Positions 44,491 to 55,432 of a DNA stretch of 64,000 nucleotides are shown here, in pieces. Source of the stretch: Pseudomonas benzenivorans (GTDB taxonomy: Bacteria > Pseudomonadota > Gammaproteobacteria > Pseudomonadales > Pseudomonadaceae); contig NZ_FNCT01000004.1 of the NCBI RefSeq assembly GCF_900100495.1, forward strand, positions 248,001 through 312,000, read 5' to 3'. A program made the position numbers and the translations under genes. The number at the start of each line of letters is the position of its first letter. The first letter of the stretch is position 1. Under the pieces are notes generated by a model. It ran no database searches. It was not told the origin of the DNA and saw nothing but the letters and a program-made list of their open reading frames with translations.

Positions 44491-45261
44491 TCAGAGGCTG
44501 AAACCGCCATCGATGGGGATGATCGCCCCGGTCATGTAGGCGCCCGCGGTGCTCGCCAGGCTGATCGCCAGGGCGGCCATTTCCTCCTCGCGGCCCCAGC
44601 GCTGCATCGGGATCAGCGCCGTGTCTTCGGCCATGGCCGCTTCATCCTTGGCGATGTGCTGGGTCATCTTGCTCGGGAAGCGCCCAGGGGCGATCACGTT
44701 GACGTTGATGTGCTGGCCGACCAGTTCGCGGGCGAGCATGCGCGACAGCTGATGCAGCGCCGCCTTGCTCGGGCCGTAGGCGTAGGCGTCCTCGCCATGT
44801 GAGGTGAGGCCGGCGACCGAGCCGATATTGATCACCCGCGCCGGGTTCTGCGCCGAGCCGGCCTTGCGCAGCAACGGCAACAGCTGCTGGATGCAGCTGA
44901 ACACCGCGGTCACGTTGAGCTGCATGACCTTCTCCCAGCCCTTGGCCGGGTAGCTTTCCAGCGGTGCCCCCCAGGTGGTGCCGGCGTTGTTGACCAGGAT
45001 ATCCAGCTGGCCGATCTCGCCGGCCAACCGCTCGGCCAGGGCCTGCACGCCCTCCTCGTGGGCCAGGTTGGCGGCGATGCCGTGGCAGTTGCCGAACGCC
45101 GACAGTTCGCTGGCGGTCTGCGCGCAGGCTTCGCCGTCGCGGGCGCACACGTAGACCGTGGCGCCGGCCTCGAGCAGGGCTTTGGCGATCATCTTGCCGA
45201 TGCCGCGGGTGCCGCCGGTGACCAGGGCGGTGCGGCCTTGCAGGGAGAAGTAAGGGTGCAT
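44491..45261 (-). CDS. rhlG: NADPH-dependent beta-ketoacyl reductase RhlG (SDR family)
   Basis: A 256-residue short-chain dehydrogenase closely resembling P. aeruginosa RhlG from its start (MHPYFSLQGRTALVTGGTRG) to its end (TGAIIPIDGGFSL). The cofactor loop is TGGTRGIG, the catalytic Ser is in INIGSVAG and the Tyr-Lys pair in YAYGPSKAAL. RhlG was linked to the hydroxyacyl chains of rhamnolipids and to polyhydroxyalkanoates, though its role in rhamnolipid synthesis has been disputed. No rhlAB genes are in the window. Confidence 0.88.
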   Translation of the reverse strand: MHPYFSLQGRTALVTGGTRGIGKMIAKALLEAGATVYVCARDGEACAQTASELSAFGNCHGIAANLAHEEGVQALAERLAGEIGQLDILVNNAGTTWGAPLESYPAKGWEKVMQLNVTAVFSCIQQLLPLLRKAGSAQNPARVINIGSVAGLTSHGEDAYAYGPSKAALHQLSRMLARELVGQHINVNVIAPGRFPSKMTQHIAKDEAAMAEDTALIPMQRWGREEEMAALAISLASTAGAYMTGAIIPIDGGFSL

Positions 45262-45387
45262 GGCGGGTCCTTGGGACAGGGGAGGTGCCATTACCCTAAT
45301 CGCTCGGCCGCCGCAGGGCAGGCACTATTGCACTTGGGAATGCAGCGCCATGCGAAGCCCTGCAGCGCTGCCCGGTCTCGCGCGCGC

Positions 45388-45849
45388 TCAGCCGCGCTCG
45401 CGCAGGCTCAGGCCCTTGAGGAAGTTGCGCAGGAACTGGTCGCCGCAGGTGCGGTAGTTGCTGTGGCCGGCCTTGCGAAACAGCGCGCTCATCTCCGGCT
45501 TGGACACCGGGCAGTCGACGCTCTGCATGATCGCGTGCATGTCGTCTTCCTTCAGCTCGAAGGCGACGCGCAGTTTCTTCAGCACCATGTTGTTGCTCAC
45601 CGGCAGCTCGAAGGGCTGCGCCGGGCGGCTGTCGTCCTTGCCGCGCTTGAAGTACACCAGGCCGTCGAGGAAATGCGCCATCAGCTCGTCGCTGCATTCG
45701 GCGAAACCGGGCTCATCCTCCTTCTTCAACACGGCTTCGATCTCGTCCGGGCGGGTCGTCCTGCCGCTCAGCTGGACGATCTCGGCCAGCTGCGCGTCGC
45801 TGACGTCGAGCATATAGCGCAGGCTGCGCAGTACATCGTTATTGAGCAT
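45388..45849 (-). CDS. DUF1456 family protein (YehS-like)
   Basis: A 153-residue cytoplasmic protein made of two DUF1456 repeats: MLNNDVLRSLRYMLDVSDAQ at the start and NNMVLKKLRVAFELKEDDMH in the second half. The family has no assigned function. It is in the same direction as the downstream rhlG, with 126 bp between them, and follows the pseudouridine-synthase-like gene after 56 bp. Confidence 0.85.
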   Translation of the reverse strand: MLNNDVLRSLRYMLDVSDAQLAEIVQLSGRTTRPDEIEAVLKKEDEPGFAECSDELMAHFLDGLVYFKRGKDDSRPAQPFELPVSNNMVLKKLRVAFELKEDDMHAIMQSVDCPVSKPEMSALFRKAGHSNYRTCGDQFLRNFLKGLSLRERG

Positions 45850-45905
45850 GGGGTGGTTCCTGGGAGAATGGTGGCCGCCGCGCTGGGGCGGCGGTGGGGA
45901 ACTGC

Positions 45906-46628
45906 TTAGAAGCGTTCTTTGGCGGCGAGGTAGCGCCATTGACCGGCAGGTACCTTGGCCATCGGCACGCCGCCGATGCGGATGCGTTTGAGCCCCAGCA
46001 CCTTGAGCTCGACGCTGTTGCACATGAAGACGATCTGCCCGGGCTGGGGGTTTTTCAGGGCGAAGCGCAGGCGGGTTTCGTTCTGCCAGCTGACCTTGCA
46101 CGGTGGCAGCGCCACGCCGTTGAAGCTCAGGCCATGGTTCAGGCGCTTGAGCTGTGCCGGGCTGAGCTGGCCGCTGACCTCGACCACATATTCCTGCTCC
46201 AGTTTGCCCAGGTCTTCCCTGAGCTTGCGCTCGATGCGCCAGTCCTGGGTCAGCACATGCAGGCCGTCGGCGCCGGCCTGCAGCGGGATGCACGGCGTCA
46301 GGCGGGCGAAATGGCTCTTCAGCGGGCGGATGCCGGAACCGTCGTCCGGCCAGTGGCTGGCCGGGCCGACGGCCTCGGCCATGCGCTGCGGGTTGTACCC
46401 GGCGGGCACGTGCAGCAGCAGGGTGACCGGCTCCAGCGGCGTGGCGACGGCGTCGGGGTGCAGCTCGACGCGTTGCGCCAGCACCTTGAACTGCGGCTCT
46501 TCCACCACCACGCCATCGACCCGCACCCAGCCGCCCTCGATATACAGTTCGGCTTCGCGGCGCGAGCAGCCGACCAGTTCGATCAGGCGCTTTGACAGGC
46601 GGATGGGTTCGGTCATGGAAGCGCTCAT
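45906..46628 (-). CDS. RluF-type pseudouridine-synthase-like protein lacking the catalytic aspartate
   Basis: A 240-residue protein with an N-terminal S4 RNA-binding domain (IRLSKRLIELVGCSRREAEL) and a C-terminal fold of the RsuA/RluB/E/F group (LEQEYVVEVSG, LNHGLSFNGV, IRIGGVPMAKVPAGQWRYL). In active members a GRLD motif holds the catalytic aspartate a few residues before GL-x-x-LT; here that stretch reads PLQAGADGLHVLTQD, with no RLD. The protein may bind rRNA without isomerising it. The start at 46628 (MSASMTEPIRL) or the Met five codons on are both possible. Confidence 0.82.
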   Translation of the reverse strand: MSASMTEPIRLSKRLIELVGCSRREAELYIEGGWVRVDGVVVEEPQFKVLAQRVELHPDAVATPLEPVTLLLHVPAGYNPQRMAEAVGPASHWPDDGSGIRPLKSHFARLTPCIPLQAGADGLHVLTQDWRIERKLREDLGKLEQEYVVEVSGQLSPAQLKRLNHGLSFNGVALPPCKVSWQNETRLRFALKNPQPGQIVFMCNSVELKVLGLKRIRIGGVPMAKVPAGQWRYLAAKERF

Positions 46629-47272
46629 CGGTAAAAAAGGGCGACCATTGTAACTGGCCGGGAGCGCCGTGCGCGGATCGGGGCGCAAACGGCACAGATA
46701 AAAAAGGTTCTTCGCGGAATGTCGGGGAGGTGCCGATTGACACCGGACTGGCAATTTTGTGTGCGTATCGGCGGAGGGCTTGGCATGGCCCATTAACGCG
46801 TGTGCTGAACGTTTGGGTTGCGCTCTTCACGGGCGCCACACCTTTCTTGCTTGCCCAAGAAAGGTGTGCCAAAGAAGGGCACCCGGCATCCGGGTTTCGC
46901 TTCGCTCAACTCCCCTCGCTCCGGTGCTGCTCCGGGGGCCGGCTTACATGGGCCTTCCCTGGCCCATTAAGCGGGGCCGCCGTCGGTATCTCGCCGCATC
47001 CATGCGGCTCGCCCCCCTACGCAACACCTCCACTCGGCCTTCTGACGGGATCGGGTCGCGAGCTTGCAGAATTTGCGCAGAATCTGAATTAGAGGCGTCT
47101 GAGTTTTTGCTGTTGAGCCGCGATCGTGCAGACGACGCCCAAGTCCCCTTCAGGAGGCCGAGTGGAATCGCTGCGTAAGGGGTTGAGCGACATGGATGTC
47201 GCGAGAGCCGCGATGGGCCATGGATGGCCCTTCGCGGCGTGCCCCTGGAGCGGTGATGGAAGGAGGGAAACG

Positions 47273-47325
47273 TAGCGAAGCGAAGTAACAGCCGAAGGCT
47301 GGCCCGCAGGGTGAGCGAAGCGAAT
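47273..47325. repeat. Shared module (GCGAAGCGAAGTAACAGCCG type)
   Basis: This 50-bp block matches 13097-13147 behind eno almost base for base (GCGAAGTAACAGCCGAAGGC, then TGGCCCG). A diverged third copy is at 47401-47455. It links the composite region to the intergenic element family. Confidence 0.75.
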
Positions 47326-47400
47326 AACCCCGGCGCAGCCGGGGCCGGATGGTGGGGTGCCCTTCTCTTTGGTTACTTTCTCTTGGGCAAGCAAGAGCTA

Positions 47401-47455
47401 CGGAGCGAAGCGGAGTAACAGCCGCAGGCTGGCCCGCAGGATAAGCGCAGCGAAT
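47401..47455. repeat. Shared module, diverged third copy
   Basis: GGAGCGAAGCGGAGTAACAG followed by CCGCAGGCTGGCCCGCAGG; same layout as the modules at 13097 and 47273 with several substitutions. Confidence 0.65.
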
Positions 47456-47602
47456 CAAGTGACTCGCCCGTGAGGGGCGAAACCAGCACCTTGGTTCGAC
47501 ACGTTAATGATCCTGTTCCAGAAGCAGAGAGCGCTGCGATCAGAAAACACAAAATTGCCAGTCCGGTGTCAGCCCACCTTCCCCACAAAATGCGATGAAC
47601 CT

Positions 47603-47629
47603 AAAAAAACCGCTCCGAAGAGCGGTTTT
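47603..47629 (-). terminator. Rho-independent terminator of the liv operon
   Basis: On the minus strand AAAACCGCTC-TTCG-GAGCGGTTTT is followed by more T residues (seven A on the + strand), 17 bases after the livF stop. The TTCG tetraloop is typical. Confidence 0.92.
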
Positions 47630-47645
47630 CAATAGGCGGGTAGTG

Positions 47646-48347
47646 TTAACCGCCCAGGTAGGCGTCGCGCACCTTCGGATCGCTCAGCAGTTGCTCGCCG
47701 CTGCCCTGCATGACGATCCGGCCGTTCTCCAGCACATAGCCGCGATCGGCCAGCTTGAGCGCCTGGTTGGCGTTCTGTTCGACCAGGAAGATGGTCACGC
47801 CGTCCTTGCGCAGCTGTTCGATGATGTCGAAGATCTGCTGGATGATGATCGGCGCCAGGCCCAGCGACGGTTCGTCGAGCAGCAGCAGCTTGGGCTTGCT
47901 CATCAGCGCGCGGCCGATGGCGAGCATCTGCTGTTCGCCGCCGGACATGGTCCCGGCGCGCTGGGTGAGGCGTTCCTGCAGGCGCGGGAACAGCTGCAGG
48001 ACCTTGTCCAGTTGCTCGCGGAACTCACCCTTGGCGGTGAAGAAGCCGCCCATCACCAGGTTCTCTTCGACGGTCAGGCGGGCGAACACCCGGCGCCCCT
48101 CGGGCACCACGGCGATGCTCTTGCGCATGATCTCCGGGGTGTCCAGGCCGACCAGCTCATCGCCCTGGTAGCGGATGCTGCCGCTGGCCGCCCGCGGGCT
48201 GCCGCACAGGGTCATCAGCAGGGTCGACTTGCCGGCGCCGTTGGCGCCGATCAGGGTGACGATTTCGCCTTTCTGCACTTCCATGCTGACGCCGTGCAGG
48301 GCCTGGATCTTGCCGTAGAAGGTGGAGACGTTGTTGAAATTCAGCAT
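47646..48347 (-). CDS. livF: Branched-chain amino acid ABC transporter ATP-binding protein LivF
   Basis: One of two ATPases of the high-affinity leucine/isoleucine/valine importer (BraG in Pseudomonas). The 233-residue protein has Walker A IGANGAGKST, signature TMSGGEQQML and Walker B LLLLDEPSLGLAP. It is last in the operon, three bases after livG, and is followed by the operon terminator. Confidence 0.97.
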   Translation of the reverse strand: MLNFNNVSTFYGKIQALHGVSMEVQKGEIVTLIGANGAGKSTLLMTLCGSPRAASGSIRYQGDELVGLDTPEIMRKSIAVVPEGRRVFARLTVEENLVMGGFFTAKGEFREQLDKVLQLFPRLQERLTQRAGTMSGGEQQMLAIGRALMSKPKLLLLDEPSLGLAPIIIQQIFDIIEQLRKDGVTIFLVEQNANQALKLADRGYVLENGRIVMQGSGEQLLSDPKVRDAYLGG

Positions 48348-48350
48348 GGT

Positions 48351-49114
48351 TTACGCCTCCCCCAGATAGGCTTTGATCACATCCGGGTTGTCGCGGATCT
48401 GCTCCGGCCTGCCGTTGGCCAGGGGCGTGCCCTGGTTGATCACGTAGATATGGTCGGAAATGCTCATGACCAGCTTCATGTCGTGCTCGATCAGCAGCAC
48501 GGTGACGTTGTGCTGGTCGCGCAGCAGGCCGATCAAGGCTTTCAGGTTCTCGGTTTCGCGTGGGTTGAGGCCGGCGGCCGGCTCGTCGAGCATGAGGATG
48601 CGCGGGCGCGTCATCATGCAGCGGGCGATTTCCAGGCGGCGCTGCTGGCCGTAGGCGAGGGTGCCGGCCGGACGATTGGCGAAGTCGGTCAGGTTGACCT
48701 GCTCCAGCCAGTGCGCGGCGTAGTCCATGGCTTCGCGTTCGCTGCGACGGAACGCCGGGGTCTTCAGCAGGCCGGCGAAGAAGTTGGTGTTGAGGTGGCG
48801 GTGCTGGGCCACCAGCAGGTTCTCCACCGCGGTCATTTCCTTGAACAGGCGTACGTTCTGGAAGGTCCGCACCACGCCCTTGCGGGCGATCTTGTGGCCC
48901 GGCAGGCCCTCGATCTGCTCGCCGTCGAGGCGGATATTGCCGCTGGTCGGCTGGTAGAAACCGGTCAGGCAGTTGAACACCGTGGTCTTGCCGGCGCCGT
49001 TCGGGCCGATCATCGACACCACTTGTTTCTCGTTGACGGACAGGCCCACCCCGTTGACGGCCAGCAGGCCGCCGAAACGCATGGACAGGCCGCTTACTTC
49101 TAGAATCGGGCGGC

Positions 49115-49118
<4 letters not shown>
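48351..49118 (-). CDS. livG: Branched-chain amino acid ABC transporter ATP-binding protein LivG
   Basis: Second ATPase of the importer (BraF). The 255-residue protein has Walker [11 protein letters not shown], the signature region [15 protein letters not shown] and Walker [14 protein letters not shown], and the C-terminal LivG/BraF extension. The start at 49118 ([17 protein letters not shown]) overlaps the livM stop by four bases; the long in-frame extension to 50588 is antiphase to livM and rejected. Confidence 0.97.
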
Positions 49119-51294
<2,176 letters not shown>

Positions 51295-51366
51295 TGCCTA
51301 ACTCCTGGGTCGTCACGCACGGCGGCGCTTGTGGCGCAGCATGAGACCGGAATTCTTCTAATAAAC

Positions 51367-51394
51367 AAAGCCCACTGCGGTTGCAGTGGGCTTT
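51367..51394 (-). terminator. Attenuating hairpin between livK and livH
   Basis: A perfect 12-bp inverted repeat (AAAGCCCACTGC-GGTT-GCAGTGGGCTTT); on the minus strand it is followed by GTTTATTAG. It lies 25 bases after the livK stop and would terminate part of the transcripts, leaving more mRNA for the binding protein than for the permeases. Confidence 0.8.
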
Positions 51395-51419
51395 GGGTTC
51401 AGGCGGGGCGGCCGCTCTC

Positions 51420-52547
51420 TTAGTTGAGAGGGGCTTCGGTCTTGGTGCCGTCCTGGTGCCACTCGTAGACCACGAAGCTGAAGTCCTTCAGGTCACCCTT
51501 CTCGTCGAAGGCGAGGGTGCCGGTCGGGGTCTCGAAGCTGTTGGCGCGCAGGGCTGCGGCCACCTTGGCGGTGTCGGTGCTGCCGGCTTTCTCGATGCTT
51601 TCGGCGATTACCTGCACGGCGGCGTAGGCCGGGAATACGAAGGGACCGCTCGGGTCTTCGTTCTTCGCCTTGAAGGCCTCGACCAGCGCCTGGTTCTTCG
51701 GATCCTGGTCGAAGGACTTCGGCAGGGTGACCAGCAGGCCTTCGGAGGCCGGACCGGCGATGGCGGAGATTTCCTTGTTGCCCACGCCTTCCGGACCCAT
51801 ATACCTGACCTTCAGGCCCTTCTCGGCCGACTGGCGCAGCAGCAGGCCGAGTTCCGGGTGGTAGCCGCCGTAGTAGACGAAGTCCACGCCGGCTTGCTTG
51901 AGCTTGGCGATCATCGCCGAGAAGTCCTTGTCGCCGGCGTTGATGCCTTCGAACAGGGCGACTTTCACCCCTTTGCCTTCCAGGGTCTGCTTGACCGCGG
52001 TGGCGATGCCTTCGCCGTACTGCTGCTTGTCGTGCAGCACCGCGACGTTTTTCGGCTTGATGTGGTCGGCGATGAAATTGCCGGCGGTCGGGCCTTGCAG
52101 GCTGTCCAGGCCGATGGTACGGAAGATCAGCTCATAGCCACGCGCGGTGATGTCCGGGCTGGTGGAGGCCGGGCTGACCATCAGGATGCCTTCGTCTTCG
52201 TAGATGTCGGACGCCGGCTGGGTGGAGCTGGAGCATAGATGGCCAATCACGAACTTGACTTCGTCGTTGACGATCTTGTTGGCCACGGCCACGGCCTGTT
52301 TCGGGTCGCAGGCGTCGTCGTAGACCACGCCTTCGAGCATCGCGCCGTTCACCCCGCCGGCCTTGTTGATCTGCTCGATGGCCATCTTGGCGCCGATGAA
52401 TTGCATTTCGCCGTACTGCGCGACTGCGCCGGTAACCGGTCCTGCCATGCCGATCTTGATGGCGTCAGCCGCCAGCGAGTAGCTGGCAACGCCGGCCATG
52501 GCCATGGCGGCAAACAGTTTGGAAATCTGCTTAGTAGCCTTGTTCAT
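51420..52547 (-). CDS. livK: Branched-chain amino acid periplasmic binding protein LivK
   Basis: Periplasmic receptor of the transporter (BraC). The 375-residue precursor has a signal peptide (MNKATKQISKLFAAMAMAGV, then ASYSLA, cleavage near residue 26) and a type I binding fold (IKIGMAGPVTGAVAQYG, VIGHLCSSSTQPASDIYEDE). Two cysteines in DDACDPK and GHLCSSS match the known disulfide of the family. GGAG lies eight bases before the ATG. It is the first gene of the operon. Confidence 0.97.
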   Translation of the reverse strand: MNKATKQISKLFAAMAMAGVASYSLAADAIKIGMAGPVTGAVAQYGEMQFIGAKMAIEQINKAGGVNGAMLEGVVYDDACDPKQAVAVANKIVNDEVKFVIGHLCSSSTQPASDIYEDEGILMVSPASTSPDITARGYELIFRTIGLDSLQGPTAGNFIADHIKPKNVAVLHDKQQYGEGIATAVKQTLEGKGVKVALFEGINAGDKDFSAMIAKLKQAGVDFVYYGGYHPELGLLLRQSAEKGLKVRYMGPEGVGNKEISAIAGPASEGLLVTLPKSFDQDPKNQALVEAFKAKNEDPSGPFVFPAYAAVQVIAESIEKAGSTDTAKVAAALRANSFETPTGTLAFDEKGDLKDFSFVVYEWHQDGTKTEAPLN

Positions 52548-52844
52548 AGTGCTCCACTCTTGTGTTTTTCGTTGTTGTTAGTCCTGGCGGCCAAAGCTGC
52601 AGAACCGGGTGAATTCCCCGGTCGTACCCCCGGCAACTGTACCGGCGCAGTGTAGAGCGCCGCTTTACGCCTTGAAAAGCCGGCTGCTGGGGGCAAAACC
52701 CGAGGGTGTCGCTTAATTGAAAGAAACGTATAGAAAAACGGCGTGCCTCGAAGCCGCCTGCCAGCGTCAGGCGCGCTTGCCTGCCGACTGGCCGGCGTTA
52801 TCATGGCGCCTGGCCGAAACCGGGTTTCCATGACAAGGCATACC

Positions 52845-53168
52845 ATGACTGAACACGCTAGCACCCTCTATGCCAAGCTGCTTGGGGAAACGGCAGCAAT
52901 CTCCTGGCAAGAACTGCAACCGGTCTTCGCCCGCGGCGCGCTGCTGTGGGTGGAGGGCACCCAAGACCTGGTCGCGGTGGCGCAAGCCGTGGCCGAAAAC
53001 GACAAGGGCAAAGTGGCTGCATGGCTGCAAGCAGGCGTGCTGGGCAGGGTCGACGATGCCCGTGCCGAAGACTTGCTGGCGCGCGACCCGCAACTCTGGG
53101 CGGTGGTGGTGGCGCCCTGGGTGCTGGTGCAGGAGCGCATGGCAGCATCGGCGCCGGTGCTGCACTGA
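52845..53168 (+). CDS. DUF2288 family protein
   Basis: A 107-residue acidic cytoplasmic protein without membrane segments. It starts MTEHASTLYAKLLGETAAIS and has the LLWVEGTQDLVAVAQAVAEN core of the DUF2288 family, which occurs widely in proteobacteria and cyanobacteria without an assigned function. The start at 52845 was chosen over an in-frame ATG at 52743 because the family begins near this Met. It is divergent from livK by about 300 bp. Confidence 0.75.
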   Translation: MTEHASTLYAKLLGETAAISWQELQPVFARGALLWVEGTQDLVAVAQAVAENDKGKVAAWLQAGVLGRVDDARAEDLLARDPQLWAVVVAPWVLVQERMAASAPVLH

Positions 53169-53250
53169 TCTGGCGCGCCGCCGGGCGGCTAGGGCGCAAA
53201 TCAGGGGAATTGGGTTATGCTCGGTATTGATCCGCAGAGGGAGTATCGTC

Positions 53251-53619
53251 ATGTTCGAGCCCGGTCACCTGCATCTCGTCAACCCCGTCGGCACCCCTGA
53301 TCAGCCGGCGTTCGGCATCGATCTCTACTACGAGGTGCGCCAGGATCCGGCCGAGGGACCGATGTTGCACATGCACATGGTCGGCGACCTGGCGGGCAAG
53401 ACCTTTGAGGAGCGGTTCGAGCTGCATCGCGATACGGCATTCAACTTCGCCAGCGTCGCCACCCGCATTGCGCGCAAGCACGGCTTTCCGACCAACACCA
53501 GCCTGATCATGCGTAACCACCAGGAATACGACCAGATGTTCGCCGATATCCGCGCCAAGCTGGGGGCGCATACCGGCGATACGGTCAACCTCGACCATCT
53601 GGAGAAGGACGGGCTGTAG
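53251..53619 (+). CDS. DUF5064 family protein
   Basis: A 122-residue protein starting MFEPGHLHLVNPVGTPDQPA. It resembles the DUF5064 family, small proteins that I know only from pseudomonads; function unknown. Histidine and methionine are clustered in GPMLHMHMVGD. The GAGGGAG ten bases before the ATG is a plausible ribosome site. It follows the DUF2288 gene by 82 bp in the same direction and converges on phnE. Confidence 0.65.
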   Translation: MFEPGHLHLVNPVGTPDQPAFGIDLYYEVRQDPAEGPMLHMHMVGDLAGKTFEERFELHRDTAFNFASVATRIARKHGFPTNTSLIMRNHQEYDQMFADIRAKLGAHTGDTVNLDHLEKDGL

Positions 53620-53837
53620 GATGCGGGCCGCCTAGGTCGGGCCGCTCAGGTCAGCCGCCGAGACGCTGCGCGGCAAGACAGCATTTTCAGCGCGGCGTAA
53701 CCCTTCATTGCGACGTGTCTGCTACGCCCGCCCCTTTCGTAGGGGGGGACGCCCAGTCCCATGTCCGCGAAATGGCGTCTCACGCCACAGGTCGCGGCCA
53801 TGAGCGCCTTGCACGGGATGCAGCATTTGTGCAGATC

Positions 53838-54608
53838 CTACGCGCTGACCCAGCGCTGGCGTGCCCAGCCGCTTAATGCATCCACGCCGAGGACCAGCAC
53901 CAGCATCGCCAGGATCAGCGTGGCGGCCTGGGCTTCCTGGAACAGGCTGAGGTTGACGTAGAGCATCTGCCCCAGGCCGCCGGCACCGACGAAGCCGAGC
54001 ACGCTAGCCATGCGGATGTTGTTTTCCCAGCGATACAGCGAATAGGCGATCAACTGCGGCCAGACCGTCGGCAGGGTGCCGTAGCAGAACGCTATGACGT
54101 GCCCGCCACCGCCCAGGCGGATCGCCTCGGCCGGCTCGCCCGGGGTGTTTTCCAGGGTTTCGGCGAACAGCCGACCGAGCACCCCGCTGGTGTGCAGGGC
54201 CAGGGCCAGGGTCCCGGCATTCGGGCCGAGACCGGCGGCCAGCACCACCAGGGCCGCCCAGACCAATTCCGGCACTGCGCGCAGGGCATTCAAGAGCAGG
54301 CGCGAGCCGTTCAGCGCCAGCCAGCCGAAACGCCCGGCGGCCGGTAACGCCAGGAGCAGGCCGAGCAGGGCCGCGAGCAGGGTGCCGACGGCCGACATGG
54401 CCAGGGTTTCCAGGGCGCCGCGGCCGATGGCGGCGAGGTGCGGCGGGGAAAGGTCCGGCCTGAAGAAGCCGCTGGCGTAGCGCCCCATCTGGCTCAGGCT
54501 GTCGCCGCCGAGCAGCGCACCGAGGTCGATCCCCAGGTAGCCGAACGAGGCGATCACCGCCAGCAGCAGGACCAGCAGCAGCGCATAATTGCCCAATCGC
54601 CTGCTCAT
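53838..54608 (-). CDS. phnE: Phosphonate-type ABC transporter permease (second PhnE)
   Basis: A 256-residue permease with about six helices, starting [16 protein letters not shown]. The PhnE family motifs are the coupling loop region NTPGEPAEAIRLGGGG and [20 protein letters not shown]. It is the last gene of a four-gene operon and overlaps the first permease gene by four bases. The in-frame extension to 55091 is antiphase to that gene and rejected. There are two permeases, so the membrane channel is probably a heterodimer. Confidence 0.85.
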   Translation of the reverse strand: MSRRLGNYALLLVLLLAVIASFGYLGIDLGALLGGDSLSQMGRYASGFFRPDLSPPHLAAIGRGALETLAMSAVGTLLAALLGLLLALPAAGRFGWLALNGSRLLLNALRAVPELVWAALVVLAAGLGPNAGTLALALHTSGVLGRLFAETLENTPGEPAEAIRLGGGGHVIAFCYGTLPTVWPQLIAYSLYRWENNIRMASVLGFVGAGGLGQMLYVNLSLFQEAQAATLILAMLVLVLGVDALSGWARQRWVSA

Positions 54609-55432
54609 AGCAGCCGCGCCCGCAGCAACCGGCTGAGCTGGTCGGCCAGCAGCACCAGGGCCAGGAAGGTCAACAGCATGCTCGCCACTTCGCCGCCGGC
54701 GAACATGCGCATCGACAGGTCGATCTGCTGGCCCAGGCCGCCGGCGCCGACGAAACCCATCACCACCGAGGTGCGGATCGCGCATTCCCAGCGATAGACG
54801 GTGTAGGAGAGCATCTCCGCCGCGGCGTTGGGCAGCACACCGTAGGCGAAGGCCGCCAGGCGCGGACTGCCGGCGACCAGCAGGGCGCGGCTCGGGCGCG
54901 GGTCGACGGATTCGAAGATTTCCGCATAGACCTTGCCGAGCATGCCGCTGTAGGTGATGGCGATGGCCAGCACCCCGGCGGTCGGGCCCAGGCCGACCGC
55001 CCGCACGAACAGCAGCGCCCAGACGATCTCCGGCACGCTGCGCAACACGATCAGCAGCCCGCGCACCGGCCAGCGCAGCGCCTGCGCCCACCAGGCCGGG
55101 CGGCCGCCGCGATGGGCGGCGGACAGCGACAGGGCGCGGCTGGCCAGCAGGGCACCGGGCACGGCGATCAGCAGCGCCAGGGCCATGCCGGCGGTGGCGA
55201 TGGCCAGGGTCTCCAGGGTGGCGCGGCCGAGCAGCGGGAGAAATTCGTCGTCATGCGCCAGCGGCCAGAAATCGGCGAGAAAGCGCCCCATGTTGCCGGC
55301 ATTTTCATCATCGGCCAGCACCGCCAGGTTCAACTCGCTGAGGTTCAGGCCCGGCCACAGCAGCAGCAGCGCGAGCAAGCCCAGCACCAGGCGCGGCAGG
55401 GCGGCCGGATCGCGTAGCGCAGGGTTCAGCAT
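54605..55432 (-). CDS. phnE: Phosphonate-type ABC transporter permease (first PhnE)
   Basis: A 275-residue permease starting [20 protein letters not shown] with about six helices and the PhnE signature [20 protein letters not shown] and [20 protein letters not shown]. It overlaps the phnC gene by seven bases and the second permease by four bases. A periplasmic loop of about 35 residues ([20 protein letters not shown]) follows the first helix. Confidence 0.85.
   Translation of the reverse strand: MLNPALRDPAALPRLVLGLLALLLLWPGLNLSELNLAVLADDENAGNMGRFLADFWPLAHDDEFLPLLGRATLETLAIATAGMALALLIAVPGALLASRALSLSAAHRGGRPAWWAQALRWPVRGLLIVLRSVPEIVWALLFVRAVGLGPTAGVLAIAITYSGMLGKVYAEIFESVDPRPSRALLVAGSPRLAAFAYGVLPNAAAEMLSYTVYRWECAIRTSVVMGFVGAGGLGQQIDLSMRMFAGGEVASMLLTFLALVLLADQLSRLLRARLL

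Larger units (their letters stand above)
46738..47571. repeat. Composite inverted-repeat region without genes
   Basis: The 1-kb gap between the pseudouridine-synthase-like gene and livF is bounded by a perfect 25-bp inverted repeat (46738-46762 and 47547-47571; begins TGACACCGGACTGGCAATTT). Further matching inverted blocks occur in the same order inward: CATTAACG, TCACGGGCG, CTTGCTTGCCCAAGA (46846-46860 and 47381-47395) and AAAGAAGGGCACCC. The arms span about 155 and 225 bp around a 450-bp centre. ORFs here encode low-complexity, repeat-derived peptides. I recall similar blocks scattered in Pseudomonas genomes. Confidence 0.8.

Noticed and set aside
46759..47458. Several 100-140-codon frames in the composite repeat region
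   Set aside because: They arise from inverted-repeat and module sequences (for example translations of the GCGAAGCGAAG module) and have no recognisable domain.
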